DNA of 64,000 nt from Agrobacterium vitis (GCF_013337045.2 NZ_CP118259.1:434001-498000); one strand, 5' to 3'; positions 27,192-36,370 are shown, counted from the stretch's first letter. Program-made: numbers and translations. Notes: generated by a model not told the origin, from the letters alone.

Positions 27192-28967
27192 ATGTACAAG
27201 GCCCCCGTGGAGGAAATTGCCTTTACCCTGAAACAGGTTGCTGGCATGGCGCAGGCGTTGGAAGAGGGCCGGTTTGGCGATCTTTCCGAGGATTTGACCG
27301 ATGCCATTCTGGAGGAGGCTGGTCGGTTTGCTGCCAATGAGATCGCACCGCTGGCCGCAAATGGCGACCGGCAGGGCGCGAAACTGGTGGATGGCAAGGT
27401 ACAATTGCCGGATGGCTGGGCCGATCTCTATCGCCGCTGGGCTGAAGGTGGTTGGAACGGGCTGGTGGCCGAGGAACGCTATGGCGGACAAGGCCTGCCG
27501 CATCTGCTCAACGTTGCGGCGCTGGAAATGTGGAATGCTGGCTCGATGGGCTTTGCACTGGGGCCAGTTCTGACCATGGGTGCTTCAGAGGCATTGACCG
27601 CCCATGGCAGCGAGGCACTGAAGGAAAAATTCCTGCACAGAATGGTCTCCGGTGAATGGATGGCCAGCATGAATCTCACCGAGCCCCATGCAGGCTCTGA
27701 TCTGGGTGTGATGAAAACCCGCGCCGAGCGCCAAAACGATGGCACCTATCGGATTTTCGGTCAGAAGATTTACATCACCTGGGGTGAACACGACGCCACA
27801 GACAATATCATCCACCTGGTTCTGGCACGGCTTCCCGATGCGCCTGCGGGTACACGCGGCATCTCGCTGTTTCTGGTGCCGAAATTCCTGGTGAATGACG
27901 ATGGCTCGCTTGGCGCGCGCAATGACCTGTTTTGCCATTCGCTGGAGCATAAGCTGGGCATTCACGGCTCTCCCACCTGCACGATGATTTTTGGCGATGG
28001 CCGGTTTGGCGATGATCCGGGCGCGATTGGCTACGTGATCGGCGAGGAAAACAAGGGCCTCGCCTGCATGTTCACGATGATGAACAATGCGCGGCTGGCC
28101 GTCGGCATGCAGGGCGTGGCGATTGCCGAAGCTGCCACCCAGCTTGCCACCGCCTATGCGCGGGAGCGCACCCAAGGCAAGGCCCCCGGCTGGACCGGTG
28201 CGGGCATGAGCCCGATCATCGAGCATCCGGATGTCGCCCGCACGCTTTTGACCATGAAGGCGTTGACCCAAGGGGCGCGGGCGATCTGCTATTCCTGCGC
28301 CCATGCCATCGACATGAGCCACCATAGCGAAGGCGATGAGGCCCGCCACTGGCAGGCGCGTGCCGCGTTTTTAACGCCGATTGCCAAGAGCTTTGCCACC
28401 GACATCGGCGTCGATGTCGCCTCCATGGGCATTCAGGTGCATGGCGGCATGGGCTTTATCGAAGAGACGGGCGCTGCCCGCCTGCTGCGTGACGCCCGCA
28501 TTGCGCCGATCTATGAAGGCACCAACGGTATCCAGGCGATCGATCTCGTGGTGCGCAAGCTGCCGCTGGCCGAGGGTGCGCATGTGCGTGGCTTCCTCAG
28601 CGAGTTGAAAGCCCTTGCCGTGGCTGTCGATGCCAGCAACCGGCCCGGCTTCGGCGAAACGGCGACCCGGCTGCTGGCCGCGATCCGCGATCTGGAAGAT
28701 GCGACGGAATACCTGTTGGCCCGGCTAGGCGAGGGCGCCCAAGCCGAAGCGCTTGCCGGTGCAACGCCCTATCAGCGGCTGTTTGGCCTGACCCTTACCG
28801 GCGCCTATCTGGCCAAGGGGGCGTTGGCGCAGGGGGAAGACGACAAGCGCGTGGCGCTTTGCCGGTTTGTAGCGGAAAACCTCTTGGCCGAAAGTTCGGG
28901 CCTGAAACAGGCGGTGGTCGGCGGCGGGGCTAGTCTTGCTGCTGCCCGCGCTGTGCTGGAGGCCTAA
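27192..28967 (+). CDS. Acyl-CoA dehydrogenase, large DmdC-like subfamily
   Basis: A 591-residue flavoenzyme, about 200 longer than ordinary acyl-CoA dehydrogenases because of a C-terminal extension. MNLTEPHAGSDLG and IFGQKIYITWGEHD are family motifs. YEGTNGIQAIDLVVRKL holds the expected catalytic Glu. The large type includes 3-methylmercaptopropionyl-CoA dehydrogenase DmdC, but many members act on other short acyl-CoAs. The ATG at 27192 follows GGAGGAG; a TTG six codons earlier is less likely. First gene of a two-gene operon. Confidence 0.85.
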   Translation: MYKAPVEEIAFTLKQVAGMAQALEEGRFGDLSEDLTDAILEEAGRFAANEIAPLAANGDRQGAKLVDGKVQLPDGWADLYRRWAEGGWNGLVAEERYGGQGLPHLLNVAALEMWNAGSMGFALGPVLTMGASEALTAHGSEALKEKFLHRMVSGEWMASMNLTEPHAGSDLGVMKTRAERQNDGTYRIFGQKIYITWGEHDATDNIIHLVLARLPDAPAGTRGISLFLVPKFLVNDDGSLGARNDLFCHSLEHKLGIHGSPTCTMIFGDGRFGDDPGAIGYVIGEENKGLACMFTMMNNARLAVGMQGVAIAEAATQLATAYARERTQGKAPGWTGAGMSPIIEHPDVARTLLTMKALTQGARAICYSCAHAIDMSHHSEGDEARHWQARAAFLTPIAKSFATDIGVDVASMGIQVHGGMGFIEETGAARLLRDARIAPIYEGTNGIQAIDLVVRKLPLAEGAHVRGFLSELKALAVAVDASNRPGFGETATRLLAAIRDLEDATEYLLARLGEGAQAEALAGATPYQRLFGLTLTGAYLAKGALAQGEDDKRVALCRFVAENLLAESSGLKQAVVGGGASLAAARAVLEA

Positions 28968-28970
28968 ATC

Positions 28971-29735
28971 ATGAGCGAGCATATCCTTGTCGAGCGGCCC
29001 GAAACCCATCCCGGCGTGCTGGTCATCCGCTTCAACCGGCCGGATAAGAAAAATGCCATTACCGAGGCGATGTATCACCGCATCACTGACGGCCTGAATG
29101 AGGCGCATGCCGATGACACGGTGCGTGCCGTCGCATTCCTTGGCACCGAAGGTTGTTTTACCGCAGGCAATGACATGGGGGATTTCCTCGCCTATGCCCT
29201 GTCTGACGGCAGCAAACTTCCAGCCGCAGCCCTGGTGCTGCGGGCTTTGGTGGCGACGGAAAAGCCGCTGGTGTCCGGCGTCGATGGTCTGGCCATCGGC
29301 ATCGGTACGACCCTCAACATGCATTGTGATTTGACGATTGCCTCCAGCCGCAGCCTGTTCAAGACGCCGTTCGTTGATCTGGCGCTGGTGCCGGAAGCGG
29401 CTTCCAGCCTGCTTGCGCCGCTTGCCATGGGCCACCAGCGCGCCTTCGCACTTCTGGCGCTGGGGGAAGGATTTTCAGCCGAGCAAGCGCGCGAGGCCGG
29501 GTTGATCTGGAAAGTGGTCGAGCCGGATGCGGTCGAGCGCGAAACCCTGGCGCTCGCCGCAAGCCTTGCCAAAAAACCGCCCCAGGCCCTGAAAATCGCC
29601 CGGGATCTGCTGCGGGGTGACCGAAGCCTGGTCCTGGCCCGCCTTGACGAAGAGCTGGCGCATTTTGCCGCCCGGCTGAAAAGCGCCGAGGCGCGCGCAG
29701 CTTTCGAGGCGTTTTTGACGAAGAAGGCCATGTAA
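28971..29735 (+). CDS. Enoyl-CoA hydratase/isomerase (crotonase) family protein
   Basis: A 254-residue crotonase. RFNRPDKKNAIT and FTAGNDMGDF are the N-terminal and oxyanion-hole regions. The usual first catalytic Glu position reads GTTLNM, while the second (LVPEAASSLL) keeps Glu. This resembles isomerase-type (ECI/PaaG-like) members more than classical hydratases. It starts 3 bp after the dehydrogenase stop, so they are cotranscribed. Confidence 0.85.
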   Translation: MSEHILVERPETHPGVLVIRFNRPDKKNAITEAMYHRITDGLNEAHADDTVRAVAFLGTEGCFTAGNDMGDFLAYALSDGSKLPAAALVLRALVATEKPLVSGVDGLAIGIGTTLNMHCDLTIASSRSLFKTPFVDLALVPEAASSLLAPLAMGHQRAFALLALGEGFSAEQAREAGLIWKVVEPDAVERETLALAASLAKKPPQALKIARDLLRGDRSLVLARLDEELAHFAARLKSAEARAAFEAFLTKKAM

Positions 29736-29841
29736 GTAAATACGAATTCAACCTTGGATACTTCAATACATTGATTGCGTGTATTTTTTATGCAATTATT
29801 GGTGATGTATGGTGTTGATTGCAATTAGGGAGAAATTGCAA

Positions 29842-30285
29842 ATGGTCGACTTTACATCCGTGAATCCAACGAAAAATTCGTTCAAGACCGGGACCAATAT
29901 CAATCAGCCGTATGTGGCTGGCATTCTGATCGCGACAAATCCGGAGGTTGGCAAAGGTATATTGCAAACCTTTATTGCCAATCAAATTAACGCAAACGGA
30001 AATTATGATAGGCTCGGACAATCCGGCACCATCACGCTCAGCGTTACCCCTCAGGGTTCGGCATTCAATTTTACACTGGGTCTAACGGGTGGTGGTTCAT
30101 CTTACAGTCGTTCCTTTCTGGCAGATGGCCGTCAAGTAGACGCAACAACGGTGCAGTTGACCCAGCAAGGAGGTGACCTTTCCGTGACCTTCAGTCAAAA
30201 CAATGGCAGTATTTTTACCGACGGAAAGATCGAAATTGGAGTGAGCTGGGCTCCAATGAGGTTCTACATCGATTCCAACGTCTAA
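29842..30285 (+). CDS. Orphan beta-rich small protein
   Basis: A 147-residue protein beginning MVDFTSVNPTKNSFKTGTNI. It has no signal peptide, no Cys and no membrane segment. It is rich in Ser, Thr, Gly, Asn and Gln and shows beta-alternation (GTITLSVTPQGSAFNFTLGL; VTFSQNNGSIFTDGKIEIGV). The ATG follows AGGGAG. Its GC is lower than that of neighbours, hinting at transfer. No family recognised; a secreted or surface-binding beta-sandwich is only a guess. Confidence 0.6.
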   Translation: MVDFTSVNPTKNSFKTGTNINQPYVAGILIATNPEVGKGILQTFIANQINANGNYDRLGQSGTITLSVTPQGSAFNFTLGLTGGGSSYSRSFLADGRQVDATTVQLTQQGGDLSVTFSQNNGSIFTDGKIEIGVSWAPMRFYIDSNV

Positions 30286-30394
30286 TCGGTTTCGCAGAAG
30301 GTATTTGAGCCATTGCCATTGCGGTCCTCGTGGTGTTCAGCAGATCTTCACGGATTGCCCTCTATCTTTCCGCATCACTGCCCTTTGGAGGAAA

Positions 30395-30709
30395 ATGATG
30401 CGTGGTCTGCTGATTGCAATGGTTCTGTCTATGGGCGCGGTGAACGGTTATGCTGCGGAAGGATCGTTCTCCACGCCTCTCGTCCAGCTTGCCCAGGCGC
30501 AGCCGGATACGACCAATCGGAATATTCCGCAGCAGGGCGGCCCACAGCAGGGCGGCAATGTCCGTCCGCCGCGTTATGTCTGCATCATCAAGTCACCGGC
30601 CAGCGATGCGGGTGCGGGGCGGTATTCCTGCCCCGCCAGTCCGGGCCGGGTCGGGGAAAGCTGCCGCTGCGCCAATGCGGTTGGTAGCGGCAAGCTGCGG
30701 CAGTATTGA
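30395..30709 (+). CDS. Small secreted Cys-containing protein
   Basis: A 104-residue protein with a signal peptide (GLLIAMVLSMGAVNGYAA). The mature part is Gln/Gly/Pro-rich, then has three close Cys in a RYVCIIKSPASDAGAGRYSC...SCRCAN pattern, suggesting disulfides in the periplasm. The ATG at 30395 follows GGAGGA. Convergent with rlmD, 15 bp apart. No family name recognised. Confidence 0.65.
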   Translation: MMRGLLIAMVLSMGAVNGYAAEGSFSTPLVQLAQAQPDTTNRNIPQQGGPQQGGNVRPPRYVCIIKSPASDAGAGRYSCPASPGRVGESCRCANAVGSGKLRQY

Positions 30710-30724
30710 TCTCAGCCCTTCGTC

Positions 30725-31981
30725 TCAGGCCTTCGTCAGGGCCACCACAACTTCGACATGCGGCGACCAGAGGAATTGGTCGATGGGCGTGACGGCGGTA
30801 ATGCGGTAGCCGCCAGCCATCAGGATTGACAGGTCGCGGGCCAAGGTCAGCGCATTGCAGCTGACGGCGACGATGGTTTTCACCTGCGAGCGGGCGAGTT
30901 CGGCGCATTGTTCCTCGGCTCCGGCCCGTGGCGGATCGAAGACCACGGCGTCCAGCCCCTTCAGTTCCGAAACCATCAGCGGGCGGCGAAACAGGTCGCG
31001 CTTTTCGGCCTTGATCGGCTTCAGGCCCTTGGTGTTGCGGGCGGCCAGATCCAGCGCCTTCACCGCCTTTTCGTCGGATTCGACCGCGAGAACCTGGGCC
31101 TGGCGGGCCAGTCTCAGGGCAAATGTGCCGATGCCGCAAAACAGATCCGCCACCCGCTTGGCCTTGCCGACATGGTCGAGGACCAAGGCGGTCATGGCCT
31201 CTTCGGCCTGGCGGGTTGCCTGGGTAAAGGTGCCGGGCGGCATGGCGACCAGCGCCCCGCCGAAATCCAGCATCGGCTTATGCGGTTCAATGACGATTTC
31301 GCCATTGACGGAAACGCGGGCCACGCCGCGCATTTTCAACACCACTTCGGTAATCGCCCGGCGCTCGCGGTCCGGCAGGCCGCCCCGCACGCCGTCAAGC
31401 GACACGTCCAGCCCGGTGGTGGTTTCCGTCACCGTCATGCGGAAATGATCCGATCCGGTGGCAATCGCTGCTCCAATAGCGCGTAGGTCATCCAGCCGGG
31501 CGAGAATGCCCGCGGATGTGACGGGACATTCCTCCAGCTCGACGATATGGCGGGACGCGGCCTGGTTGAAGCCGATCAACAGGCCCTTTTCGCGTTTGCG
31601 GGCCGTGAACACCAGCCGCCGCCGTTCGCCGGGAAAGGCCTCGACCAGAGGGTTTACCTCGGTCTCGATGCCCTTGGATTTCAGCGCCGCGATCAATGTT
31701 GAGCGTTTGAATTCGTTATAGGCGGATTTTTCCATGTGCTGAAGCGAACAGCCGCCGCAGGTTCCGCCGACCCCGTCAGGGCCGAAATGCCGACAGACCG
31801 GCTCGATCCGCTCCGGCGAGGCCGAGGCAATCGACATGATCGTGCCCTGGTCCTTGACGCGGGCGATAGCCACCCGCTCGCCGGGCAGGGAAAATGGCAC
31901 ATAGACCGGGCCGTCCGCACCATTGGCAATGCCATCGCCCTGGGCGCCGAGGCTGTTGATCGTCAGGGTTTCGGTGCTCAT
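30725..31981 (-). CDS. rlmD: 23S rRNA/tRNA uracil-5 methyltransferase (RlmD/RumA type)
   Basis: A 418-residue protein: an N-terminal TRAM domain, an Fe-S cluster set at Cys63, Cys75, Cys78 and Cys152, and a C-terminal SAM-dependent methyltransferase with LFCGIGTFALRLA and the catalytic VSCNALTLARDL. It puts a 5-methyl group on an rRNA or tRNA uracil; the exact site is not certain, so RlmC or TrmA-like roles remain possible. Its start overlaps the tlyA stop (ATGA). Confidence 0.88.
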   Translation of the reverse strand: MSTETLTINSLGAQGDGIANGADGPVYVPFSLPGERVAIARVKDQGTIMSIASASPERIEPVCRHFGPDGVGGTCGGCSLQHMEKSAYNEFKRSTLIAALKSKGIETEVNPLVEAFPGERRRLVFTARKREKGLLIGFNQAASRHIVELEECPVTSAGILARLDDLRAIGAAIATGSDHFRMTVTETTTGLDVSLDGVRGGLPDRERRAITEVVLKMRGVARVSVNGEIVIEPHKPMLDFGGALVAMPPGTFTQATRQAEEAMTALVLDHVGKAKRVADLFCGIGTFALRLARQAQVLAVESDEKAVKALDLAARNTKGLKPIKAEKRDLFRRPLMVSELKGLDAVVFDPPRAGAEEQCAELARSQVKTIVAVSCNALTLARDLSILMAGGYRITAVTPIDQFLWSPHVEVVVALTKA

Positions 31982-32784
31982 TCTGCGTCCTCAGGCTGTT
32001 CTTCCGGCTTTCGCCCTGCCAGCAGGAATTCCACATTGCCATCGCCCCCGGCAATCGGCGAGGGGATCAGGCCAAGGCTTGTCCAGCCCATGTCTTCGCT
32101 CAACCAGCGTTCCAGCTCGGCAGCGACCAGCGGCGCGGTTTCCGGCTCCTTCAGCAGGCCCGCCTTGCTGATGGCCTCGCGGCCCGCCTCAAATTGCGGC
32201 TTGACCAGCAGCAGGCAATGGCTGCCTGGCTCGGCCATTTCGAGAGCAGGCACCAGGGCCAGTTTCAACGAAATGAACGACACATCGGAGACCAGGAAGG
32301 TAAACTCCTGATTGCCGATATCCTCCGGCTCCAGATAGCGGGCATTCAGCCCTTCGATATTGGTGGTGCGGGGATCGCTTTCCAGCCGGGGATGAAACTG
32401 TTCATGGCCGACATCAATGGCAATCACATGGGCGGCGCCGCGATGCAGCAACACTTCGGTAAAGCCGCCGGTGGACGCACCGACGTCGAGACAGATCTGG
32501 TCCTTGGGGTCGAGCTTGAAGTGATCGAGGCCAGCCACCAGCTTCAGCGCGGCGCGCGACACGTAATCCTGGGCCGGATCGTCGATTTCGATCGTCACAT
32601 CAGGGGAGAAGGTCAGGCTCGGCTTGGTCACTATGCGGCCGTTCACCTTGACGCCGCCACGCTGCACGGCGTCGCGGGCGCGCGAGCGGCTGGCGAAAAG
32701 ATTGAGAGCAACCAGCAACTGGTCGAGACGTTGGGGTTCCGACGATTGGGAGCTTGGCGATTGGGGGTTTGGCGATTGGGTCAT
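31978..32784 (-). CDS. tlyA: TlyA-type rRNA ribose-2'-O-methyltransferase
   Basis: A 268-residue protein with an N-terminal S4 domain (RLDQLLVALNLFASRSRARD) and an FtsJ-like methyltransferase (CLDVGASTGGFTEVLLHRGA). Family members 2'-O-methylate rRNA cytidines; some are called hemolysins. Residues 2-17 show a pentapeptide repeat (SPNPQ/SPSSQ/SSEPQ) coded by a 15-bp tandem repeat. The start ATG is at 32784. It is coupled to rlmD by an ATGA overlap. Confidence 0.9.
   Translation of the reverse strand: MTQSPNPQSPSSQSSEPQRLDQLLVALNLFASRSRARDAVQRGGVKVNGRIVTKPSLTFSPDVTIEIDDPAQDYVSRAALKLVAGLDHFKLDPKDQICLDVGASTGGFTEVLLHRGAAHVIAIDVGHEQFHPRLESDPRTTNIEGLNARYLEPEDIGNQEFTFLVSDVSFISLKLALVPALEMAEPGSHCLLLVKPQFEAGREAISKAGLLKEPETAPLVAAELERWLSEDMGWTSLGLIPSPIAGGDGNVEFLLAGRKPEEQPEDAE
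32743..32780. repeat. 15-bp tandem repeat in the tlyA 5' end
   Basis: CGATTGGG recurs at 32743, 32758 and 32773, a period of exactly 15 bp. It encodes an in-frame pentapeptide repeat at the TlyA N-terminus. Such units can change copy number by slippage without a frameshift. Confidence 0.75.
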
Positions 32785-33280
32785 GCCCCGTCAATGCCGG
32801 TTTATGCTGCGACTTGCAAGCCTCTTGCCCTTGTCAGGCTAGGCCGTACGATCGCTGCCATCGCTTTCCGCGTTCCACAAGAGGAAAACTGCGGCAATTG
32901 GACAAGGCTTGGGCAGGGGCAGGAGGCCTACTCTGATACTTTCGGACAGGTCTTTTTTAACACTCGTCAAATCCACACAAGCCCGAGGTTCGGAATTGGT
33001 GGTCAAATGTGTACATGTGCTTATTCACGGTACAGCTGTAACACTTTTTTAGACCCACTGCGGCAATACTCGCCTCGAATGAAAGCCAGGGATGGTCTCC
33101 GGGATCTGAAAAGGTCCTGGCAAGGATGACGTCGAATAGCCGGATCGTGACATCCACGCCTGATAGGTTTGGATCGCTTTTTCGCGGCTTTGTGACGTTT
33201 CCTACCTGAGTATCGGGCTTTCACATGGCGCGCGGCAATCGCTGCCGCTCAAATGCAGTGAGAATAGGAAGCAGGCCCCC
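32785..33280. other. 496-bp intergenic region before the second chemoreceptor
   Basis: No convincing gene. It holds the TACAGCTGTAAC 12-mer at 33031-33042 that also occurs before the GGDEF-like gene. It must contain promoters for tlyA and the receptor. Confidence 0.4.
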
Positions 33281-35230
33281 ATGTCTTTTCAGGATTTGTC
33301 CCTCAGCAAAAAACTCTACCTGACCTTCGTCGCGATCATGGCGGGCTGCTTCATTGCTTCTGCCGTGGTTTTTCTCCAGGGCCGGCAGGTCAAGGCGGCG
33401 CTTGAAGAACATGCCCAGATCGAACAGGTCGGTTACGCGCTGGATTTGACGCTCCAGGCGATGCTGGAAGAGGCGGTCAATCAACGGGGCTATCTGCTTT
33501 TGGGGTCCGACAGCACCTATAAGGCCGTCTTCGACAGCCGCGACAAAATGCTGAAATCCATGGATGAGGCCCGTGCTGCCGCTGCCGGTCATCAGGCCGT
33601 TCAGTCCATGCTGGACGATATCAAGACGGCGGCCGACAGATTTCATACACAATTGGTCTTGCCCCAGCTGGAAGCCCGCAAAAGCGGGAAGATGATAGAA
33701 GAGATCACTCGTGTCTATGCATCAAAGGGCGAACTGGATGCGTTTCGCGATGCCGCCGCCAAGGCAAAGACCGTGGTGGTGTCGATGGGCAACGAGCAGC
33801 GGGAAATCCAGCGCGATGCGCAGTCGCGTCTTGAACTGGCGTTGTTGGCCGGTTGCGCGCTCGCCGGCGGATTGGCCGTCCTGCTGATCTGGCTTCTGGC
33901 GCGTTCCATTGTCAACCCGATCACCGGTATGACTGTCGCGATGAGCAAGCTGGCCTCCGGCGATCATGGTGTCGATGTTCCCGCTATCAACCGCGCCGAT
34001 GAAGTGGGCCGGATGGCAAAAGCCGTGCTGGTCTTCAAGGATGCGGCGATTGAAAAACTGCGCCTGACCGAGGAAGCCGATGCCATGCGCCGCCGTTCGG
34101 AAGATGAACAGCAGGCCGCCCAGGCCCAGAAACAGCAGGAAGCCGACGAAATTTCCTTCGTTGTCGTGCAATTGGCGGAAGGGCTTTCGGCACTCGCCAA
34201 CGGCAATGTCGCCCATCGCCTTACCATGCCCTTTGTCGAGCGGCTGGATGGGCTGCGGGTGAATTTCAACGAATCCCTTGCCAAGTTGCAGGCCGCATTG
34301 AAAACGGTGGGCGCCAATGCCCAGGCGATCAACGCCGGGGCGGCGGAAATCCGTGCGTCGGCCGACGATCTGGCCAAGCGGACCGAGCAACAGGCGGCCT
34401 CTGTGGAGGAAACCGCAGCCGCCCTTGAGCAGGTAACCCGCACCGTGAAAGACAGCGCCCGGCGCGCCGAAGATGTCGGCCAGCTGGTGGCCACCACCCG
34501 CACCGGTGCTGAACGCTCCGGCCAAGTGGTGAGAAACGCCGTAGCCGCCATGACCGAGATCGAGAAGTCCTCCGGCGAAATCGGCAATATCATCGGTGTC
34601 ATCGAGGATATTGCCTTCCAGACCAATCTCCTGGCGCTCAATGCCGGAGTGGAAGCGGCCCGCGCCGGCGATGCAGGTAAGGGATTTGCCGTGGTGGCCC
34701 AGGAAGTGCGGGCCTTGGCAGAGCGCTCTGCCAAGGCCGTCAAGGAAATCAAGGTGCTGATCAGTGCATCCTCCGCCCAGGTTGGGGCAGGCGTGTCGCT
34801 GGTCGGAGAGACCGGCCGCGAACTGGAGCAGATCGTCACGGCTGTCCAGCACATCAGCGAAAATGTCACGGCCATCGTCACCGCTTCGCGGGAGCAATCG
34901 ACGGGTCTCTCGGAGATCAACGTGGCCGTCACCGACATGGACAAGGGCACGCAGCAAAACGCCGCCATGGTGGAAGAGCAGACCGCAGCCAGCCATACGC
35001 TCGCCTCGGAAGCCGATGCGCTGATGGATCTGTTGCGCCAGTTCAAGCTGGAGGATGGTCCGGAAATGGCGAAATATACCGCCTCGGTGGGTCAGGCTCA
35101 TCCTGTCTCCAGCGCTGCATCGCAGCGTCCGGTTTCCTCTCCCGCTCGCTCGCTGGTTTCCAAGCTCGGCAAGGCCTTTGGGGGCGGCACAGCGGCGGCA
35201 GCCGTCAAACAGGAATGGTCGGAATTCTAG
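33281..35230 (+). CDS. Methyl-accepting chemotaxis protein with CheR-docking tail (first of pair)
   Basis: A 649-residue chemoreceptor. TM1 is near residues 11-32 and TM2 near 186-208. The periplasmic domain is helical and CHASE3-like (VNQRGYLLLGSDSTYKAVF). HAMP follows, then the signalling domain with tip [20 protein letters not shown]. The C-terminus ends KQEWSEF; EWSEF fits the xWxxF pentapeptide that tethers CheR/CheB. The last ~35 residues are nearly identical to those of the receptor at 36371, so the pair are paralogues. Confidence 0.93.
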   Translation: MSFQDLSLSKKLYLTFVAIMAGCFIASAVVFLQGRQVKAALEEHAQIEQVGYALDLTLQAMLEEAVNQRGYLLLGSDSTYKAVFDSRDKMLKSMDEARAAAAGHQAVQSMLDDIKTAADRFHTQLVLPQLEARKSGKMIEEITRVYASKGELDAFRDAAAKAKTVVVSMGNEQREIQRDAQSRLELALLAGCALAGGLAVLLIWLLARSIVNPITGMTVAMSKLASGDHGVDVPAINRADEVGRMAKAVLVFKDAAIEKLRLTEEADAMRRRSEDEQQAAQAQKQQEADEISFVVVQLAEGLSALANGNVAHRLTMPFVERLDGLRVNFNESLAKLQAALKTVGANAQAINAGAAEIRASADDLAKRTEQQAASVEETAAALEQVTRTVKDSARRAEDVGQLVATTRTGAERSGQVVRNAVAAMTEIEKSSGEIGNIIGVIEDIAFQTNLLALNAGVEAARAGDAGKGFAVVAQEVRALAERSAKAVKEIKVLISASSAQVGAGVSLVGETGRELEQIVTAVQHISENVTAIVTASREQSTGLSEINVAVTDMDKGTQQNAAMVEEQTAASHTLASEADALMDLLRQFKLEDGPEMAKYTASVGQAHPVSSAASQRPVSSPARSLVSKLGKAFGGGTAAAAVKQEWSEF

Positions 35231-35326
35231 AGTTTGTCTTGGGAAAAATGGGGCCCACGTTTCCCGAAGAGACAAACTGAACCCAAAAGATAGAGGATGA
35301 CGAGTTCAACCTCCCCGCCACTCTTA

Positions 35327-35357
35327 TACGAAGAGTCATTGAAGATGACTCTTCGTA
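35327..35357. repeat. 13-bp perfect hairpin, related to the repeats near 56.2 and 56.7 kb
   Basis: TACGAAGAGTCAT, loop TGAAG, then ATGACTCTTCGTA. The segment GTCATTGAAGATG resembles the start of the repeats at 56161 and 56629. Confidence 0.7.
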
Positions 35358-35392
35358 TTCCTTTTGAAAATTATGCAGCAGATATAAAGAGC

Positions 35393-35440
35393 TACAGCGA
35401 ACCTTTGTGCGCCATATATGGCGCACAAAGGTTCGCTGTA
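35393..35440. repeat. Perfect 48-bp palindrome
   Basis: Both 24-base arms are exact complements with no loop: the left arm starts TACAGCGAACCTTTG and the centre is GCCATATATGGC. Symmetry stops sharply at 35393 and 35440. It has no T-tract, so it is not an ordinary terminator. It may be a protein-binding site or a cruciform, or the scar of a mobile element. Confidence 0.85.
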
Positions 35441-35684
35441 ATGCATTTGAGATATTTGCAATGCCTTCAAGGCGAGGATGCGTCAGCATGTCAGAGCCTT
35501 TATATTAGAAGGTGGAGGGGAAGCCCGAAACGCTACGGGTCTTCCTCCTTTCAGGTCGGTTCAACGCAGCATTGAGCGATGCAGCCGATGCTGTCGAGCT
35601 ACCGCAATTGCCAGCGTGACAATCATCAGCATTGAAGGTTTGAAATCTTCGCTATCATTTTACAGTCGGGAGTTGATGGAGAAG

Positions 35685-35727
35685 GGCAAAGGCTTTTCCT
35701 TGGCTTCGACAATGAAAAGCCTTTGCC
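35685..35727. repeat. 14-bp perfect hairpin
   Basis: GGCAAAGGCTTTTC (35685-35698) and GAAAAGCCTTTGCC (35714-35727) with a 15-nt loop. No T-tract follows. Confidence 0.7.
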
Positions 35728-36370
35728 TGTCGTCCAGGAGTGTAAGCATTTTTCCCCTCGATACTCGTAGAACGTATCTTTTGATAGACGTCAATTTTAC
35801 TGAGGTAGGATCACTCTCTCATTTTCCAGCGTTTTTTTAAATGATTCCAATTATTTGCTGGTCAAAAATGCAAATTATAAGCGGTTTGATATGCATCGGC
35901 ACATGGAGCGCAAAATTGATTTTTGTCAAAGTTAAATTGTAAAGTGAAAGTAACTAAATGAGCATGAATAAATATTCAGCCATGAATAATATTTTATGTT
36001 TCAACTTGGGGATGCGGAAAATATGTTTCATGTATAGGGAATGCGACATATCCAAAAATTGAAATAAAAAACATTATTCGCGTCTGGGTAGATTATATAC
36101 TAGGCATATTCATATGTATTTTCTTCAATGTTTAGCGGTTGTGCTTCTCGATGATGCGAATGTATTTATATTATTATAGATTTTTTAATGCATATACAAT
36201 AAATCTAAAAACCGAGTGACGAGTTGCAATCAAGGGAGGGGGATTCCCAAGATTGTGTTTATCCCGGCATGATGCTGGACTGTCGCCCAAATAATCATGT
36301 TTTGAGATAGCAACGCCTCGCCTCTTGAAAGAATTCATCTCTTCAAGTTCGCGAATGAGGGAACTGGACG

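Larger units (their letters stand above)
35231..36370. other. AT-rich 1.1-kb interval between the twin chemoreceptors, rich in hairpins
   Basis: No convincing gene. It contains a 13-bp hairpin (35327-35357), a perfect 48-bp palindrome (35393-35440), an imperfect hairpin (~35508-35550) and a 14-bp hairpin (35685-35727). The distal part (35830-36370) is strongly AT-rich. The composition is unlike the flanking genes. Confidence 0.6.

Noticed and set aside
35478..35840. 120-residue plus-strand ORF in the hairpin interval
   Set aside because: It runs through strong hairpins, has no ribosome site and looks like random translation.
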